From NCBI GenBank assembly GCA_023399595.1, contig JAEWOR010000033.1, positions 1-64,000 of the forward strand: a stretch of DNA of 64,000 nt, written 5' to 3'. The translations under genes and the position numbers were made by a program. Under the pieces are notes generated by a model. The model ran no database searches, was not told where the DNA came from, and was given only the letters and a program-made list of their open reading frames with translations. Shown piece by piece: positions 43,544 to 52,278 of this stretch; positions within the stretch are counted from its first letter, which is position 1, and every line of letters begins with the position of its first letter. The stretch comes from Bacteroidota bacterium. Lineage in GTDB: Bacteria > Bacteroidota > Bacteroidia > Flavobacteriales > Weeksellaceae.

Positions 43544-44035
43544 ATGGTTATTCAACACTTAACAGTATCGGAGGAACAATTAATGCAATTGTTTTGGAAT
43601 TTGCAATCTTTCTATTTGAAAGATGTTATGGAAAAGCATTCAGAACCTAAACCCCACCAAAATACGGTATCTACTTACTTGAAAATCCTTGTTGAGAAAG
43701 GATTTTTGAAGAATGAAAAAGAAGGAAGAATTTTTAAATATTCAGTAGCTGTAAGCAAAACAGATTACAGAAATTTTCTATTGAAAAACCTTATTAGAGA
43801 TTTTTTTGAGAATTCTGAGTCCGAAATTATAGATTTTTTAATTCTAGAAAAAATAATTACTCAGGAAAAGCTTTTGGAAAAAATGGATATTACAATTGGC
43901 ATTAAAAAAATTGAAGATAAAGCTCCGGAATACAAAATTGCCAATGAAGTTTTAAATCATAAACCGAAAAAAGAGAAATCGAAAAAGGTCAAAGGCAAAG
44001 AGAAAAAGAAGAAGAAAAATAAAAAGAGCGACTAA
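43544..44035 (+). CDS. BlaI/MecI-type transcriptional regulator with lysine-rich tail
   Basis: A 163-residue protein. The N-terminal winged helix is of the Penicillinase repressor type: LTVSEEQLMQLFWNLQSF, then PHQNTVSTYLKILVEKGFL and GRIFKYSVAVSK. Relatives are usually about 120 residues; here a tail from about 138 is almost entirely Lys/Glu (KPKKEKSKKVKGKEKK...), which could bind nucleic acid. No BlaR-type sensor protease is nearby. It is cotranscribed with the PAP2 gene (TAA directly followed by ATG) and may regulate it. Its stop codon lies inside a perfect 26-bp palindrome. Confidence 0.85.
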   Translation: MVIQHLTVSEEQLMQLFWNLQSFYLKDVMEKHSEPKPHQNTVSTYLKILVEKGFLKNEKEGRIFKYSVAVSKTDYRNFLLKNLIRDFFENSESEIIDFLILEKIITQEKLLEKMDITIGIKKIEDKAPEYKIANEVLNHKPKKEKSKKVKGKEKKKKKNKKSD

Positions 44036-44050
44036 TTAATTAGTCGCTCT
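44025..44050. terminator. Perfect 26-bp palindrome at the end of the BlaI-type gene
   Basis: AGAGCGACTAATT followed by its exact inverse; it spans the stop codon at 44033-44035 and sits between convergent genes. T-rich DNA follows, so it likely ends transcription of both. Confidence 0.75.
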
Positions 44051-44069
44051 AGTTTTACGTATCCATTTA

Positions 44070-44369
44070 TTACCAACGGTTGTTACGTCTTTCGCCACCT
44101 CCGTTATTAAAAGATCTTCTTGGCTTTTCTTCTCTTGGCTTAGCTTCAGAAACGTTTAACACTTTACCGTTAAATTCTTTCTGGTTTAAAGCTTCAATAG
44201 CTTGGTTTCCTTCATCATCAGACATTTCTACAAAACCGAACCCTCTTGAGCGGCCAGTTTCTCTATCTGTAATAATTTTTGCAGAAGATACTTCTCCAAA
44301 TTCAGAAAATAAATCTTGCAACTCATGTTCTTTAGTTGCGTAGTTGATGTTTGAAACAAAAATGTTCAT
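44070..44369 (-). CDS. RRM-type RNA-binding protein
   Basis: A 99-residue single-RRM protein: RNP2 is NIFVSNINYAT at the start, RNP1 is SRGFGFVEMSDDEG, and KEFNGKVLNVSEAKP completes the fold. The tail is rich in Arg, Gly and Asn (RRSFNNGGGERRNNRW). Proteins of this type in cyanobacteria and Bacteroidota are often cold-induced RNA chaperones; regulation here is not evident from the sequence, but the leader is AT-rich and long. Confidence 0.93.
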   Translation of the reverse strand: MNIFVSNINYATKEHELQDLFSEFGEVSSAKIITDRETGRSRGFGFVEMSDDEGNQAIEALNQKEFNGKVLNVSEAKPREEKPRRSFNNGGGERRNNRW

Positions 44370-44522
44370 AATAAAAAATATAAATTAAAAAAATAAATTG
44401 TTGTTGATAAAGGAAATTCAACAAAGGATGAACAAATATTGATTTCAAATAAAAACGTTGGCAATATACAACTTTTAAGCTTTATTAGATAAAGTAAATG
44501 TTTTATTTATAAAAAAATTAAC

Positions 44523-44530
44523 TAATTTTG
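44523..44530 (+). promoter_or_regulatory. -7 promoter element of the HMA-AraC regulator gene
   Basis: TAATTTTG matches TAnnTTTG, 20 bp before ATG 44551. Confidence 0.5.
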
Positions 44531-44550
44531 ATTTTATCTAAATTATTTTC

Positions 44551-45111
44551 ATGCAAATTTTCATCAAAAATATGGTCTGCAATCGTTGTGTTGCTGCAGT
44601 AAAAGGCATTTTTTCTGAATTAAATATTCCAGTTGATGAAATAAAATTGGGCGAAGTAAAAACAAAAAAATCATTTTCTGAAATTCAACTTAAAGAATTA
44701 GAGAAAAAACTAGAACAATCTGGTTTTGAGCATATAAAAGATGCTGTACTTCAACTGAATGATAAAATTAAAACGCTTATTATTCAAAAAATCAGTGAGT
44801 TGGATGTTGATGAAGATTTTCTTTTGTCAGAATTTTTAAGCAGCAATTTGCATAGGGATTATAGCGCTCTTTCCAAGAATTTTTCTCAAAATGAAAATAT
44901 AACCCTCGAGCAATATTTTATTCTTCAAAAAATAGAAAAAGTAAAAGAACTCCTGCTCTACAATGAATTTACTTTAACAGAAATCGCTGGAAAACTGGGC
45001 TACAAAAGTGTTCAGCATCTTTCAACTCAATTCAAAAACAATACAGGTTTTACTCCAACAGAATTTAAAAAACTGAAAAATCATAACAGAAAAGGACTTG
45101 ATGAGTTTTAA
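44551..45111 (+). CDS. AraC-family regulator with HMA-like metal-binding N-terminus
   Basis: A 186-residue protein. The N-terminus (about 1-68) resembles a heavy-metal-associated domain with C10-NR-C13 in KNMVCNRCVAAVKGIF. The C-terminus is an AraC HTH pair: EKVKELLLYNEFTLTEIAGKLGYKSVQHLSTQFKNNTGFTP, with FKKLKN after it. The metal site suggests it senses Cu(I) directly. It lies 107 bp upstream of the CopA-type ATPase on the same strand, so it most likely controls that gene. Such copper-sensing AraC proteins are found in Flavobacteriia. Confidence 0.85.
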   Translation: MQIFIKNMVCNRCVAAVKGIFSELNIPVDEIKLGEVKTKKSFSEIQLKELEKKLEQSGFEHIKDAVLQLNDKIKTLIIQKISELDVDEDFLLSEFLSSNLHRDYSALSKNFSQNENITLEQYFILQKIEKVKELLLYNEFTLTEIAGKLGYKSVQHLSTQFKNNTGFTPTEFKKLKNHNRKGLDEF

Positions 45112-45218
45112 GCTATGAATTAATTTTGTCTAAAGTCCAAATTCTATACATCTTTTCCTTAAATTTATAACAAACTACAATTTACATTCAGCAATTTTGT
45201 GTTGTAAAATCAAGGATT

Positions 45219-47870
45219 ATGGAACGTAGATACGAAGTTTTGGGAATGACTTGCTCTGGCTGCCAGAAAAAAATCACTGAAACGCTTAATAATATAGATG
45301 GAATTCACGCTCATGTCAACTTAGAAAAAAATGAAGCAGTGATTCATGGACACAGAGATTTCACGTTGGAAGAACTGAATGAAGCGCTTTCAAAAGTTGG
45401 AAATTATAAACTTCAAGATCCTAATAATAAAGATCAAAGTTTTGTAAAACCTCAAGATCGTGTTTCTCCATCATCGGTTTATTATTGTCCAATGGAATGT
45501 GAGGGCGACAAAGTGTATTTCAAACAAGGTGAAAGATGTCCCGTTTGTAAAATGTATTTGGTTCCTATTGAGGAAAAGAATCAAGAATCAAGAGCCAAGA
45601 ATCAAGACGAGCATTCCCATCAACATCAACCCAAAAACGATCAAGCTGGAAAATATTATTGTCCCATGTATTGCGAGGGCGACAAAGTTTATGATTCTAA
45701 TGTGGGTTGTCCGGTTTGTGGGATGGATTTAGTGAAATATCCCGAAAAGAAAAAAGCCCAATATACTTGTCCGATGCATCCAGAAATTTTGAGTGATGAA
45801 CCTGGAAGTTGCCCTATTTGCGGAATGGATTTGGTGAAAATTCCAGAGAAAAATAGCATTTCTGAAGATGAAACTTACCATATTCTAAAACGAAAATTCT
45901 GGATTTCTTTGGCGTTTACACTTCCTGTTTTCATTTTGTCGATGGGCGGAATGTGGATAGATTTCCCATTTTCACACCATGTTCAAGCTTATATAGAGCT
46001 TATTTTAACGCTTCCAGTTTTATTTTATTCGGGTTGGTTTCTCATGAAAAGAGGTTGGATTTCCTTTAAAACTTGGAACCTCAATATGTTTAGTTTAATT
46101 GCTTTGGGAGTGGCTGCAGCATTTATATTCAGCATTTTTGCATTGGCTTTCCCCAATATGATTCCGCATGAAATAAAAGGTCACGATGGCAATATCCCAC
46201 TCTATTTTGAGGCAGTTTGTGTTATTTTAACTTTGGTAATTCTTGGACAGTGGATGGAAGCCATGGCTCATAAAAAAACGGGTAAAGCCATTGAAGAACT
46301 CATGAATCTTTCTCCTGATGAAGCTACTTTGGTGGAAGGAGATTCCGAAAGAAGAGTAGCTTTAGATCAAGTGAAAATTGGAGATATTTTAAAAGTAAAA
46401 CCAGGTGAAAAAATTCCTGTAGATGGTAAAATTATTGAAGGAAATTCCTCCATTGATGAATCTATGATTACGGGAGAGCCTATTCCTGTTGAGAAAAATG
46501 AAAATGATAAAGTAACTTCTGGAACCATCAACGGAAACCAAGTCTTCTTAATGAAAGCTGAAAAAGTAGGTGATGAAACTTTGCTTTCTCAAATTATAAA
46601 AATGGTGAACGAAGCCAGCAGAAGTAAAGCACCTATTCAGAAATTAACGGATAAAGTTTCAAAAATATTTGTTCCAACGGTAATTGCGGTGGCTATTTTG
46701 ACCTTTATTTTATGGCAAATTTTCGGTCCAGAAGCTCAGAAAACCTTGTTCGCTTTTGTAAATGCGGTTGCCGTTTTAATTGTCGCTTGTCCGTGCGCTT
46801 TGGGTTTAGCAACGCCAATGTCTTTGATGGTGGGAATTGGAAAAGGCGCCAAAAATGGTATTCTGATTAAAAATGCCGAAGCTCTTGAACAAATGAATAA
46901 AGTAAATGTTTTAATTACCGATAAAACAGGAACTTTAACCGAAGGAAAACCATCTTTGGAACATATTGAAACTTTAGAAAATGTACATCCAACTCATATT
47001 CTTCAGTTAGCAGCTTCCCTCAATCAAAATTCGGAGCATCCACTTTCTAATGCGGTTTTAAAGAAAGCCAAAGAAGAAAATATTCATATCGAAAAAGTTC
47101 AAAACTTTGAAAACGTTTCTGGGAAAGGTGTTCAAGGAAATATCAATGGAAAAAAAGTGTTTTTAGGAAACGAAAGTCTTTTAAGTTCTCATCAAATTTC
47201 AATTCCCGAAAGTTTAAAACAAAAAGCGACAGAAGTGCAATCTAAAGCACACACTATTTCTTATGTTGCGGAGGGAAATCAGGTTTTAGGATTTGTAAGT
47301 TTTACGGATAAAATAAAAGAAACTTCCAAAAAAGCCATAGAATTTCTCCTAAATGATGGTGTAGATATTATGATGATGACGGGGGATAACGAACATACTG
47401 CAAAAGCCGTTGCAGACGCACTTGGCATTAGACATTATCAAGCGAATTGCCTTCCTCAAGACAAATTGAATGAAGTGAAAAAACTTCAATCTGAAGGAAA
47501 AATTGTAGCGATGACGGGTGATGGAATCAACGATGCTCCAGCTCTTGCACAATCCAATATCGGAATTGCCATGGGAACAGGAACCGATGTTGCGATGGAA
47601 AGTGCGGAAATTACTTTGTTAAAAGGCGATATCCTTGGTGTTGCAAAAGCAAAAAGATTGAGTGAAAAACTCTTGAAAAACATCAAAGAAAATCTATTTT
47701 TTGCGTTTATCTACAATGTCTTAGGAATTCCTTTAGCTGCTGGACTACTCTACCCTTTCTTCGGGATTTTATTATCCCCCATGATAGCTGCTGCTGCGAT
47801 GAGTTTTAGCTCACTTTCAGTAATTTTGAATTCTCTACGATTGAATGGTGTCAATTTGGAAGTGAAATAA
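45219..47870 (+). CDS. copA: Copper-exporting P1B-type ATPase with multiple N-terminal metal-binding modules
   Basis: An 883-residue heavy-metal ATPase. The N-terminus has an HMA domain with GMTCSGCQKK, followed by three short metal-binding modules: YYCPMECEGDKV...CPVCKM, YYCPMYCEGDKV...CPVCGM, YTCPMHPEILSDEPGSCPICGM. The ATPase core has MITGEPIPVEK, the transmembrane CPC at 524-526 (VACPCALGLATP), D568 in ITDKTGTLTEGKPS, SEHPLSNAV, and MTGDGINDAPALAQSNIGIAMG. It pumps Cu(I) out of the cytoplasm. The AraC regulator precedes it, and a hairpin at 47897 follows. Confidence 0.95.
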   Translation: MERRYEVLGMTCSGCQKKITETLNNIDGIHAHVNLEKNEAVIHGHRDFTLEELNEALSKVGNYKLQDPNNKDQSFVKPQDRVSPSSVYYCPMECEGDKVYFKQGERCPVCKMYLVPIEEKNQESRAKNQDEHSHQHQPKNDQAGKYYCPMYCEGDKVYDSNVGCPVCGMDLVKYPEKKKAQYTCPMHPEILSDEPGSCPICGMDLVKIPEKNSISEDETYHILKRKFWISLAFTLPVFILSMGGMWIDFPFSHHVQAYIELILTLPVLFYSGWFLMKRGWISFKTWNLNMFSLIALGVAAAFIFSIFALAFPNMIPHEIKGHDGNIPLYFEAVCVILTLVILGQWMEAMAHKKTGKAIEELMNLSPDEATLVEGDSERRVALDQVKIGDILKVKPGEKIPVDGKIIEGNSSIDESMITGEPIPVEKNENDKVTSGTINGNQVFLMKAEKVGDETLLSQIIKMVNEASRSKAPIQKLTDKVSKIFVPTVIAVAILTFILWQIFGPEAQKTLFAFVNAVAVLIVACPCALGLATPMSLMVGIGKGAKNGILIKNAEALEQMNKVNVLITDKTGTLTEGKPSLEHIETLENVHPTHILQLAASLNQNSEHPLSNAVLKKAKEENIHIEKVQNFENVSGKGVQGNINGKKVFLGNESLLSSHQISIPESLKQKATEVQSKAHTISYVAEGNQVLGFVSFTDKIKETSKKAIEFLLNDGVDIMMMTGDNEHTAKAVADALGIRHYQANCLPQDKLNEVKKLQSEGKIVAMTGDGINDAPALAQSNIGIAMGTGTDVAMESAEITLLKGDILGVAKAKRLSEKLLKNIKENLFFAFIYNVLGIPLAAGLLYPFFGILLSPMIAAAAMSFSSLSVILNSLRLNGVNLEVK

Positions 47871-47896
47871 GAATCGAGACTCAAGAGGTAAGAATA

Positions 47897-47937
47897 AATG
47901 TATTGAGAAACTTTAATTTAATGTTTTTCAATACATT
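47897..47937. terminator. Hairpin between copA and the RsmI-like gene
   Basis: AATGTATTGAGAAAC (47897-47911) pairs with GTTTTTCAATACATT (47923-47937) with one G-U pair; it lies between convergent genes. Confidence 0.7.
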
Positions 47938-47996
47938 TTCTTTTTAAATCGTTTTAAATGACCATGCAAAAGAAGCAAATATAATTTTTGAAACTA

Positions 47997-48698
47997 TTAA
48001 TTTTTTCCGAGTACAAAAACGGCTGGGATTTTATGAAAATCTGGTTTAGATTTCTTCCAGTCGTTGATACTTTGCGTTTTAATATATTCTTCCTTGGAAT
48101 CGTTAATGTTTGCAGCAACGCAAAGTTGAGTTTTAGGATTTAATAACTTGGTTAAATCTTCTAGGAGTTGGTTGTTTCTGTAAGGTGTTTCCATAAAAAT
48201 TTGACTGTAACCTGTTTTCTGAACCAAAGATTCTAAGTGTAGAATTTGTTTTTTCTTTTCAGCTTTGTCAATGGGTAAATATCCATGAAATGTGAACTGT
48301 TGTCCATTAAATCCACTTGAAATTAATGCTAAAATAATAGAGCTCGGACCGTTAAGTGGAATTACGTTTATGTTGTTTTTGTGCGCCCAAGAAACCATAA
48401 TGTTTCCAGGATCTGCAATGCAAGGAAGTCCAGCTTCTGAAAGCAAACCAAAGTCGGTTCCGTTTTTCATTAATTCCTGAGCTTCTTTTAAATCGGATGT
48501 TTCTGAATATTTATCCAATAAGAATAATTTGAGTTCAGATTGTTTTTTTTCGGGGGCAAAAAACTTAATTACTTTTCTTGCAGTTTTCTCGTTTTCAACA
48601 AAAAAATAATCCAGTTTCATAATGATTTCATGAATACTGGGTGCAAAATCTGTTATCGGAGAATTTTCTGATAAATAAGCAGGAATTAAATATAACAT
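47997..48698 (-). CDS. RsmI-like SAM-dependent methyltransferase
   Basis: A 233-residue tetrapyrrole-methylase-fold protein: LYLIPAYLSENSP, GLLSEAGLPCIADPGNIMVSWAH (the SAM-binding GxPxIxDPG loop), NVIPLNGPSSIILALISSGFNGQQFTFHGYLP and ETPYRNNQLLEDL. These match the RsmI branch, which methylates the 2'-O of C1402 in 16S rRNA, although this shorter variant may be a paralogue with another substrate. A -7 element ends 4 bp before its ATG. The phosphatase gene lies just upstream on the same strand with 32 bp between. Confidence 0.85.
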   Translation of the reverse strand: MLYLIPAYLSENSPITDFAPSIHEIIMKLDYFFVENEKTARKVIKFFAPEKKQSELKLFLLDKYSETSDLKEAQELMKNGTDFGLLSEAGLPCIADPGNIMVSWAHKNNINVIPLNGPSSIILALISSGFNGQQFTFHGYLPIDKAEKKKQILHLESLVQKTGYSQIFMETPYRNNQLLEDLTKLLNPKTQLCVAANINDSKEEYIKTQSINDWKKSKPDFHKIPAVFVLGKN

Positions 48699-48702
48699 AA
48701 GG

Positions 48703-48710
48703 CAAATTTA
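48703..48710 (-). promoter_or_regulatory. -7 promoter element 4 bp before the RsmI-like gene (leaderless candidate)
   Basis: The minus strand reads TAAATTTG, then four bases, then the ATG at 48698. Confidence 0.45.
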
Positions 48711-48730
48711 CAAGTGAAAAATGAAATAGT

Positions 48731-49183
48731 TTATGACTTTTTGAGTTCGTTGGCAATCAAGGAACACGCTTTATCTATCAATTGGAAAACATCCTCAAAA
48801 TCTTGTGCATTTCCCCAATAAGGATCTGGAACTTCAGAATTTTGGGAATCCTTCAAAACGTCAAGAACCAGATGTACTTTGGCTCGATGTTCTGTGTTTT
48901 TAGTTAAGGACAAAACATCTTTAAGGTTGTTTTTATCCATACAATAAATTCTATCAAAATTTTCAAAATCTGAAAATTGAAAAGGTCTTGATCTTTGCTT
49001 TGAGATATCTATTCCGTGTTTGTTTGCAACATTTATTGAACGCTGATCGGGATGTTTCCCTTGATGCATTGCAATGGTTCCTGCACTATCAACTGTGTAA
49101 GTGGAACCTAATTTATCTTTTAAAATGCCTTCTGCTAAAGGAGATCTGCAAATATTCCCCAAACAAACCATTAAAATTTTCAT
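48731..49183 (-). CDS. Low-molecular-weight protein-tyrosine phosphatase
   Basis: A 150-residue enzyme with the CX5R active site at the N-terminus (MVCLGNICRSPLAEGIL), SAGTIAMHQGKHPDQRS, and the acid loop VPDPYWGNAQDFEDVF. It removes phosphate from tyrosine or arginine residues; targets are unknown. The reading can be extended upstream to a TTG at 49201, but the ATG at 49183 places the P-loop at the normal distance from the start. Confidence 0.93.
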   Translation of the reverse strand: MKILMVCLGNICRSPLAEGILKDKLGSTYTVDSAGTIAMHQGKHPDQRSINVANKHGIDISKQRSRPFQFSDFENFDRIYCMDKNNLKDVLSLTKNTEHRAKVHLVLDVLKDSQNSEVPDPYWGNAQDFEDVFQLIDKACSLIANELKKS

Positions 49184-49208
49184 AACTGAATATTGAATCA
49201 AAATAAAA

Positions 49209-49235
49209 AATGAAGAACTTTAAATCCTTCATTTC
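49209..49235 (-). terminator. Terminator of dnaA
   Basis: AAATGAAG (49209-49216) pairs with CTTCATTT (49228-49235); on the minus strand a T-rich tract follows. Confidence 0.6.
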
Positions 49236-49260
49236 TTACAACTATACTTTATTATTATAA

Positions 49261-50715
49261 CTATTTTTTTATTCTTTCTGTGAGTTCTTTCACATATTTT
49301 TTTACTTCCTTATCTATCTTGGAAACGTCTTTAATAGTATCACAAGCATACATTACTGTTGAATGATCTTTTCCTCCCATTTCTTCACCAATTTTTGTAA
49401 ATGTGGAGTTGGTGAATTCTTTAGCAAAATACATTGCTAACTGTCTGGGAAGTGCAATTTCTCTTTTTCTGGTTTTAGAAAGAAGTTGCTCTCTTTTAAT
49501 GCCGAAATAATCGCAAACCACCTCTTGGATATAAGGAATATTGATAATTTTCTTCTGATTAGCAGCAATTTTATTGATGGTTTCTTTCAATAATTCTAAG
49601 CTTAAATCCGATTTATAAATTGTAGAATAAGCGATTACTGAATTGATAACTCCAATTAATTCTCTAACATTGGTTTTAGCTTCTGCAGCTAGGAAATCCA
49701 ACATATCTTCAGAAAGTTCAATACCATCTCTATTGAGTTTATCAACAATAATTTTTCTTCTGGTATCGTAATCTGGAGATTTAATTTCCGCAGAAAGTCC
49801 CCATTTAAATCTAGAAACAATTCTATCTTGAATATCCATAATATCAACAGGAGCTTTATCCGATGTAAGGATAATTTGCTTTCCGTTTTGGTGCAGATAA
49901 TCAAAAATATGGAAGAATGAATCTTGAGTAGCGGATTTACCAGATAAGAATTGGATATCGTCAATAATTAAGACATCCACCAATTGGTAAAAATTAGCAA
50001 ACTCAGTTTGTTTATGAGCTTTTGCTGCAGAAATAAATTGTTGAATGAATTTTTCTGATGACAAATACAAAACTACTTTATCAGGAAATTGGCTTTTTAC
50101 TTCCAAACCAATTGCTTGTCCAAGGTGAGTTTTACCCACTCCGTAACCACCATATAAAAATAAAGGGTTAAAAGCGGTTGCTCCAGGTCTTTTAGCAATA
50201 GATTTTGCAACATTAGTAGCAAATTTATTACTTTCTCCTTCTATATAATTCCCAAAAGAAAAATCCGCTTTAAGGTTAGAATCAATATTTACTTTCTTAA
50301 TACCAGGAACCACAAACGGGTTTACGATATTAGAAGCGAAAGATTGAGGCATTGTTTCCTGAATTTTTGGTGTAGGAACACTTTGCCCTTTCATACTCAT
50401 GGTAACAGGTTTTTCTATACCTACAGGTTTGTTTTCCATAACGGAATACCATAGTTTTACGCCTTTACCAATGTTTTTCTTAAGTGCCGCAGATAATAAA
50501 GATAAGTAATTATCTTCAATATATTCTTTATAGAAATCGCTAGGAACAGCTAAGGTAAGGTTGTTGTCCAACAATGAAATTGGTTGAACTTTATCAAACA
50601 ATAAATCGAATGATTTCTCCAATTTTTTCAAATCGGAGTTGTCTTCAGCAGCATTAAGATTATCTCTCATGAACTGTAGACAATTAGTCCATATCAACAA
50701 TAAATTTTCCTCCAT
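49261..50715 (-). CDS. dnaA: Chromosomal replication initiator DnaA
   Basis: A 484-residue DnaA: N-terminal domain I, a Pro/Gln-containing linker (about 95-135), AAA+ domain with Walker A YGGYGVGKTHLGQAIG (about residue 188-203), Walker B LIIDDIQFLSGK, sensor ILTSDKAP, and a C-terminal domain IV with the DnaA-box-binding signature EIALPRQLAMYFAKEF and GGKDHSTVMYA. It is not flanked by dnaN or recF, and I saw no cluster of DnaA boxes next to it, so oriC may lie elsewhere. The divergent thioesterase gene lies 135 bp away. Confidence 0.97.
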   Translation of the reverse strand: MEENLLLIWTNCLQFMRDNLNAAEDNSDLKKLEKSFDLLFDKVQPISLLDNNLTLAVPSDFYKEYIEDNYLSLLSAALKKNIGKGVKLWYSVMENKPVGIEKPVTMSMKGQSVPTPKIQETMPQSFASNIVNPFVVPGIKKVNIDSNLKADFSFGNYIEGESNKFATNVAKSIAKRPGATAFNPLFLYGGYGVGKTHLGQAIGLEVKSQFPDKVVLYLSSEKFIQQFISAAKAHKQTEFANFYQLVDVLIIDDIQFLSGKSATQDSFFHIFDYLHQNGKQIILTSDKAPVDIMDIQDRIVSRFKWGLSAEIKSPDYDTRRKIIVDKLNRDGIELSEDMLDFLAAEAKTNVRELIGVINSVIAYSTIYKSDLSLELLKETINKIAANQKKIINIPYIQEVVCDYFGIKREQLLSKTRKREIALPRQLAMYFAKEFTNSTFTKIGEEMGGKDHSTVMYACDTIKDVSKIDKEVKKYVKELTERIKK

Positions 50716-50820
50716 TTTTTGCTGTTCTTTTTTCCTTAGGTTATTAAATTTCTAGCGGGAAGACAAAGATGAAGCAATTATTCTAATAAAAAAATTTTGC
50801 AAGTATTGATTATTTAAAAA

Positions 50821-50828
50821 TATATTTG
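50821..50828 (+). promoter_or_regulatory. -7 promoter element of the thioesterase gene
   Basis: TATATTTG matches TAnnTTTG; the ATG at 50830 is too close, so ATG 50851 is taken as start. Confidence 0.5.
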
Positions 50829-50850
50829 TATGTCTAATACAATACTTAAA

Positions 50851-51264
50851 ATGATACATACAACACACAGATTACGAGTACGTTACGCAGAAACCGACCC
50901 AATGAAATACGTCTATTATGGTAACTATGCAGAGTATTTTGAACTTGGCAGAGTTGAGTTATTTCGAGAGATTGGAATTTCTTATAATGAAATTGAAAAT
51001 CATGGAATTTGGCTTCCAGTTTCGGAGTATAAAATTAAGTATTTAAAACCAGCTTTTTATGATCAAGAATTAACAATTCATACTTATCTTAAAAAAAAAC
51101 CAGGAGTAAGAATTGAGTTTGATTATGAAATATATAATGAGCAAGGAATAAAAATTACTGAAGCCACCACTACTCTTTTCTTTTTAGAAGCCAAAAGAAA
51201 TAAAATTATCAAGTGTCCGGATTTTTTAATGGATTTAATTAAAGAAAAATGGACTAATTATTAA
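50851..51264 (+). CDS. YbgC/FadM-type acyl-CoA thioesterase
   Basis: A 137-residue hot-dog fold protein: RVRYAETDPMKYVYYGNYAEYFELGRVELFR contains the catalytic Asp (YAETDPM) and the conserved Y/G/N positions of 4-hydroxybenzoyl-CoA thioesterase relatives. It hydrolyses acyl-CoA esters; the chain length is not predictable. An in-frame ATG at 50830 lies only one base after the -7 element and would need a leaderless message; ATG 50851 is the likelier start. Confidence 0.88.
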   Translation: MIHTTHRLRVRYAETDPMKYVYYGNYAEYFELGRVELFREIGISYNEIENHGIWLPVSEYKIKYLKPAFYDQELTIHTYLKKKPGVRIEFDYEIYNEQGIKITEATTTLFFLEAKRNKIIKCPDFLMDLIKEKWTNY

Positions 51265-51339
51265 TAATTACTCTATTTCTTTTTAAAATAATGTTTTTTA
51301 TTTAAAATATTAATATATTGTCACCTCAAAAATATTATT

Positions 51340-52146
51340 ATGAAAAAAATTACTTTATCATTATTAGGATGCTTCGCTTTCATGAATGTAAACGCTCAGA
51401 TTTTCAGTGAAAACTTTAATGCTTCTACATCTTTACCTACTGGCTGGACGACAAATGCAACAACAGGATCAGAGGTTTGGGAAGTTGGAAACACTGCATT
51501 TTATGAAGAATTTACAGATAATGTTGCATTTTTTGATGATGATTATGCTGGTGAAGATGAAATTAACGTTGCAAGTTTAGTATCACCAGTTATTAACTTA
51601 TCAACGGTTTCAAATCCTACGTTAAATTTTTCATTTGTTAATGAAACCTATTTATCTCCTACTACTTTTAAAGTAGAAGGATTTAATGGAACATCATGGG
51701 TGACATTATATACATTAACAGGAGAAGAAATAGATTGGGATGCAAATTACATTGTTATTATGACAGATGTGAATAATATTAGTCTATCCCAATTCACCAA
51801 TGCTGATTTTAAATTAAGGTTTACTTATGATGACCTTGGTGATTGGTCTTTTGGATGCGCTGTGGATAATGTTAGTATTACAGCGGGTGCTTTAGCAACA
51901 TCGGAAGTAGGGAAAGCTGAAGTATGGAGGGTTTATCCTGTTCCAGTTAAAGATGTTCTCAATATTAAGAAACCTCAAAATGTAAAGAACTACTCACTTT
52001 CTATAACTGATGTTACAGGGAAAAGTATTAAGCATTTTAACGATGCTCAAGACTCATACAATTTATCCGATTTAGTTCCTGGTCAGTATTTTATCACCAT
52101 CAAAAATGGCGAAAATACTATTCAAAAGAAAATTATTAAAAAATAA
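51340..52146 (+). CDS. Type IX secretion cargo with adhesin-like beta domain
   Basis: A 268-residue secreted protein. A signal peptide (MKKITLSLLGCFAFMNVNAQ) is followed by a beta-rich domain (residues about 20-185) resembling the choice-of-anchor J/cleaved-adhesin fold: SENFNASTSLPTGWTT at the start and VDNVSITAG at its end. The C-terminal 75 residues are a T9SS type A sorting domain with WRVYPVPVKDVLNIKKP, LSDLVPGQYFITIKNG and the basic end KKIIKK. It is likely displayed on or released from the surface; it has no apparent catalytic residues. A terminator follows. Confidence 0.88.
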   Translation: MKKITLSLLGCFAFMNVNAQIFSENFNASTSLPTGWTTNATTGSEVWEVGNTAFYEEFTDNVAFFDDDYAGEDEINVASLVSPVINLSTVSNPTLNFSFVNETYLSPTTFKVEGFNGTSWVTLYTLTGEEIDWDANYIVIMTDVNNISLSQFTNADFKLRFTYDDLGDWSFGCAVDNVSITAGALATSEVGKAEVWRVYPVPVKDVLNIKKPQNVKNYSLSITDVTGKSIKHFNDAQDSYNLSDLVPGQYFITIKNGENTIQKKIIKK

Positions 52147-52168
52147 GACTTCAGTTTTATACTATTAG

Positions 52169-52207
52169 TCCTTGTTGTGGTTTAAAGCTATAACAAGGAT
52201 TTTTTTA
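52169..52207 (+). terminator. Terminator after the T9SS cargo gene
   Basis: TCCTTGTTGT (52169-52178) pairs with ATAACAAGGA (52190-52199), one G-U pair, then T tract. Confidence 0.8.
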
Positions 52208-52278
52208 TCTATAGATTAAAAATATATTTTTTCATCCCCTCGAAAAATCTTATATTCGGCAAAACGAAAATTATTAAT

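Noticed and set aside
50716..50829. Possible oriC upstream of dnaA
   Set aside because: No DnaA boxes or AT-rich unwinding repeats visible beyond the normal AT background.
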